A stretch of 64,000 bases of DNA from Ctena decussata (lineage: Eukaryota; Mollusca; Bivalvia; Lucinida; Lucinidae): NCBI GenBank assembly GCA_963989385.1, contig OZ022515.1, positions 7,348,803 to 7,412,802 on the forward strand, given 5' to 3'. Every line of letters starts with the position of its first letter. Position 1 is the stretch's first letter. Position numbers and translations under genes: made by a program. Positions 56,501-62,500 of the stretch are shown here, piece after piece. Below the pieces are notes generated by a model. The model was not told the origin of the DNA, did no database searches, and saw only the letters and a program-made list of their open reading frames with translations.

Positions 56501-59500
56501 CAATTTAACAATCCATTATGAGTGTCCGTGTAATATATGGAACTCTGTCCCGAGGGGTCGGAATTTCAACCAGGGATGAGGCTTGCCGCGTCCCTGGTTG
56601 AAATTCCGACCCCGAAGTGAGATTTCCATGACCTTCATGGACAGGCTCATGATGGATTATTTTTCTTCCACTTTTAGCGGATTTTAAACCTCAAGTCGGA
56701 TAAGGCTTCAAAACAGGAACGTTTTGGCTTTTTAACCAGTGATCTGAAGTAAATTTTGAGCGGCCAAGTGTATTTATTGGGTCCTAAAAATGGTGGAAAC
56801 ACAGTTCCTACCCTAAAAATAGACGGCAAACACGATATGTGGACTATTTTATCTTCCAGAGGGCGAAAACGAAATGCAATTTAGCCTGTCACGTCACGCG
56901 CGTCAAGTCTGCTGGCGACGTTTTATAACCGGTTTAAGTGACGTCATTAAAATCGAGTGACGTCACAAACCTATGATCAGCTATCAAACGTCATCCGACA
57001 TGCTTGTGTGTCCATTTTTTCATTTAAAGTTAAAATTAAAATATTAATCAAAACTTGAAAAAGTCTGGTTGCTAATATAAGAAAGATGTTGCCAGGTGTA
57101 AGATAGAAATTTGTTATATGAGCTGAGAGCCTATCTTATATAGGCAAAGGTGGGAGAAAGAAATTTCGTATATGTCCTGAGGGCCTATCTTATATATGCA
57201 AAGGTGTGAGAAAACAAATGAGAACATTTTTGACCTTTAGAACAATCCCTTTTTGCAAGGGAAGCAAACAGGAAATCACATAAGATGTCTACCTATAAAA
57301 AAGGAAAATAAGGAGTTTCGAATACACACTAATATCCAAGGGAGCTCATTGTCATCGAGAGGTGCACGCATTTACCTCTTTTCATTAAGGGCTTGGAAAT
57401 GGTGATGAAATATAACAGCAATGCAAATTAGGTTAGGACGGTATGTTTCTTCTGAATTATTGTCGCTTCTTCATTTTTTAGAGCTACATCACTTTGATTT
57501 TTTTATACACCCGTCGAAGACGAGTCGTATTATGTCGTGGCCCTCGTTCGTCGGTCGGTTCGTCCTAACGTCTGTACGTCCATCTGTCTGTCTGTCGGTC
57601 CGTACGTCTGTCCGTCTGTTAGTTTCGTGTCCGCTCCATATCTCCTTAACCCCTTGAAAATGTTTTTTTCGAAACTTGGGTCAAATGTTTACTTTATCAA
57701 TACGGTCAAGGTCAACGTCACACTTAGAAGTCAAACTTCAAAAGGTTAAATTTCGTGTCCGCTTCATATATCGAAAACTGTTTAAGATTTCCTAATGAAT
57801 TTTTTTACAATTGTAAAGCACTACCAGACAATGTGCAAGGTAAAAAATCATAACCCGAATTTCAATTTTGACGGAATTGCACCCCTTTGTATTTGTCTTA
57901 TAGTAATTTCATACAAGCTTCGCGTTTGCTCCATATTTTTCATACCATTTAAGATTTCTTCATGAAAATATGTACAAATATAAATCACTATCACACGATA
58001 TACAGAGAAAAGGAATCTTAACCCTATTTTTGGTTTTGAGAGAATTTTGCCCTTTTGTTTTGCATTTTTTGGTATATGAATTTTGTATTAGCTTCTTGTC
58101 TGCTCCATATCTCCATTATCCGTAATCCATTGAAAGATTTCTTTGAAACTTGCACGAAATTTTAACCTTTTCAAGACAATGTGCAGAACTCATATTTCAA
58201 AAAACTCCGACAAAGGTCAAGGTCATTCTTAGAGATCAAAAGTAACATTTCGTGTCCGCTCCATATCTTGTAAACTGTTTAAGATTCCTTTATGAAAGTT
58301 GTACAAATAAAAAGCATCATCAGACGATGTGCAGAGAGAAAAGAACCTTAACCCTACCTCCAGTTGTGACAGAACTGTGCCCCTTTATTTTTTTGTATAG
58401 TAATTTTGTATGACCTCCATATCTGCTCCATATCTTTTAAACGGTTCGAGATTTTTTTGAGATTTCTTTGCACAAATATAACACATTAACACATGATGTG
58501 TAGAGAAAAAAAAGCATAGTTAGAATCTGAAAGAAGTCTTTTGAGAGAAGAGAACACATTTGAAAGAAGAACCATGGCCCATACTTCGAAGTATCCGCTA
58601 TTTAAGCCTCATCAGTTACCCTGACAATCGCTGGCGATGAAAGCCCTAGAAAAGCACATGCAGTTTCGCAATTTTGATAAGGAAGTCGGATTAGTTTTGA
58701 GGGAAGTATCCCCTATTTATTTCTAACAGTGAATTCATGACTTCGTCCACATTTTTACACTTTATAAGATTTTGATTTACTTCGTAGAACAGACGCTGCT
58801 TGAAGTTTTTACAGCATTATGACAATTTAAATAAATTTTGATTTCATATCTAACTCATTATTGACAATTCGAATACTGAAAAAGTTCTGTCATCTCTTGT
58901 TTCCTTTCCTACTTTAAACCCAACGGGCGTATATTGCCCCGCCCAGCGGAGCTCTTATTAAAACTGTTGTTGTGCATGCCATTACTAGATAACCGTATGG
59001 ATTATCTTGTTGAAACTATATGATTCTGTGTATTCGGTATAAATAGTGTGTCACACAAAGTATGTATTGCTCCCGTATTTTCATTTTTCGAGTTAGAACC
59101 CTCTGATTTGTTTTAGACTATCATGTATGTGCCATAACTTCGTACGCCTCTGGAATTTCATGATGAATTTTCATAACAACGTGTACAAGGTTGCGATTAT
59201 GTTGCATATAAGAATTATTGCTACTCCCTCCTTAAGTTTTGAGTTACTTCTCTTTGATTAATTTTAAGGCTATTCTCGTGAGAACCCGAACTCGGTTGCC
59301 GTTTGGAATATCCTGATGCAACTGTGTAACAATGTAGATATGGCTGACTCAGTGTGTGTAGTATGAGAATGGTTGCTCCCTTTTACCTACTTTCATACTT
59401 ACATCCCTTCGACTATTTTTAGCCTACTTCTGTGCGCACCAATACTCGGTAACTGATATCTTAATAACAAACTAATGCAGTGATAATTCGCTTGAGACTA

Positions 59501-62500
59501 TGGACTGAGTTTTGGAAAGGCAGCTTTCACTTTCTTAATTTTTGAGTTACATTCTCCTCGAGTAGTATTTACAGGATATTATTGAGGACTCATTAGTATC
59601 TGTGCGTGTGACTGATATTCTTGTGGACATTTTAGTATCTGTTTGTAAGACTTATATTCTTGTGGACACATTAGTATCTACGTGTGTCTGATTGTCAGAG
59701 TTTATATCTGTCAGAGGTACTGACTGGGCTAAAATTCACTCGGAAACGGGGGTATATTACTCCGCTTACAGTGCTCTTGGTGTCTGTTAGTCTTTGAGTA
59801 ATTTCCCTATGAAAACGGGGGCAATGGGTATTATCCGTGTCGTTTGCGCGTGGATATTCTGTCTACCTGACTTATTGAGGAACTATGTTACATCACTTTA
59901 ATATGTTGTTGCCATGTGACATTAATACAATACAAATATTTCCAAAAACAACAAATACTTTGAAACATTGATTATAACGTATTTTACGTGGATACGCAGC
60001 ATGGACTAATTTCAAATTTAATACGTCACTGTCTGTATGCTTTGTCGATGAATTCCCGTTAGGTTTGTGGCGAATTTAGGTAAAGCTCTGAGGTTATCAG
60101 TATATATTCTTATACTCTGAGAATGATCAATATGAGTTTGCCAGTATACTAGAAAATTAATACTCTGGTTCTGCTGAGAAAAAACTATTTGCTCTGGTGT
60201 GTGTGTGAGGATGGGATGGGGTCGTGGGAGTAGGGGGTTGGAGGTTGGAGGGCGGGTCGGGGGGCAAGGAAAACATATTTATAACCCGCACCTCATGGCA
60301 CTGAGTCTGTCCATGATGTTCTGTCCTACTCGAAGAAGTGAATATTAATACCAGTCTTACTTACGTTAAATCTCTATTTAGACTAGATTTAAGCATAGTC
60401 CCTTTCATTCCAGTGTGACATCCCTTAAAATATCTCTGTATGCCTTAAAGACAAATATCATTGTTTTTATTGAGTGTTATAATCCTATTATGCAATAGGT
60501 CAGTGAAATTGGTATTTCATCAAATGGAAATGCCAAGTCATATATAGGTAATGACATTACAGGGTCATAAGAACGCAGTAAACAAAGGGTGTGTTTTCTA
60601 GAGTAGACCAATAAGTGAGAACGCTCTAAAATATTTTGAATGGTACCGATATATTTTGTCTCTCTTACAGTAGAAATTCAATTGATTGGGACAGATAGTT
60701 CCGAGTAAAACAGTGCACACCCATTTAGACTGCTAAAGGAGAGTCCATCTGGTCATTCCTTCCCCATCTTTTTGACTCATTCTATATTGTAAAATCAAAC
60801 TGTTCCATTTTACGACGATTACGATAATTATTTTAGGTGACCCAACTGTTTTTACATTTTAACAGTAACAAGAGCATTTGTTTTACAGGTCGAAGTGGTT
60901 GACAACCTGACACAGACGGTTACAGTGACAGTAAAACAGGTGATCAGTGAGATCATGATAACAGACACCTCAACAAATGAAACACACGTTCAGCCACCGG
61001 CAATATTTGATTTGTATATTCTGGCTTGCTTTGAACACAGTAAGTTAAACACTAGGTACGCGAAAAGAATAGAAACAGTACGTGAACGAGCTAAATCCTT
61101 GTGAAACAAAACACATGTGGAAACCTAAGTCACAGTAAATTGTCACTGACGCCTCAAAAGCGGTGCTTCTCTTGCGGTTTACTATAGCTATTGTCATTGT
61201 TTGTCGTCTTAGCTTGACGGCTAAAGGTAAGGGTTTGGATCAAGTAAATCTAGTTTAAGCCCCGAACAATCTGTTTCTGACCAATCCAAAAGTTGTAATA
61301 CTGATGTGGTTCCTCAATGTTTTATGTTCGCTTGTCTTTGTTTTCTAGCATTATGGACACCTGCATAGCTGCACATTTTGCTTTCCTTTTTTGTTTTATA
61401 GGTTAAAATTATAGAAAATAGGCGTGGAATAAATGTTACTGCTATTTTCAATAGAGGTTGATGAATGACCACATGTTTTCTGTTCATTCTGTTAACCGTG
61501 CATGTATTTAACCTTTTGTCAATTTCTGTTTATACTTCTTTTTCTTCTGATTATGAGGGTGGGATATGGGACCACATTGTATTAATTCCTGATATTTGCA
61601 TATTTGTATTCACATTCTTTTAGTTTTGTACTTTTGTACATATTTAGAATAGTCCCGCGGCCTTCTGCTGGGAAAGAGCTAAACCTTTTGGGCTTTCGCT
61701 AGTCCTGTTTTGCTTTGTGGACTATTTTCATTTTATTCTTTCTTTTTAATTTGTCTTTCCTAGTAGCTTTTTAAGGAAGGATATGGTAAACGGCTGTATC
61801 GGCTACCGACGCAGCCTTTTTAGCTGTAAAGCCGTACTTTTGATGTGGTTCCTCAAAGTTTCATGGTTATATGTCAGCTTGTCTGTGTTTTCTAGCAATA
61901 TTGTCATCTGTATAGCTGCCCATTTGGCGTTATGTTTTGTTTTATGATTTAAAGTTATAGAAAATATAAATATTATAAATATAAATATTATAAATATAAA
62001 AATGTTACATCTGTTTTCAATTGATGTTGTGTTTGTTGTGCGTTCTGTAAACCGTGCGTGTCTTTACACTTTTGTCAATTTCTGTTTATACTTTTTCTTT
62101 TGGTTTCGAGGGTGGGATATAGGACCTGAGTGTATTAATGCCTGATATTTGCCCATTGTTTAACATTCTTTTAGTCTTATACTTTTTGTTCATTATTAAG
62201 AATTACCTCGGGCCTTCTGCCAGGAAAAGAGCTTAACCTTCTGGGGATTTGCTGGTCCTGTGTTTTTGTTTGGGTCGTCTTTATTTTATTTTGTTCCTTT
62301 CCGTGTTGGCTTTAACTGCAGGATGTGGTAAACGGCTGTGTTGGTTACAGACGCAGCCGTCTCAGCTACTTCACTTGAAATCTACTTTTTCGCTAGGTGC
62401 ACACTTTTCATTAACTTTGCAATTAAAACAAACTTTAGAATGTAAATTACTGCCACTTCAACTTTATATATGTGGTTTGTGTATGTAAATGTGTACAAAT

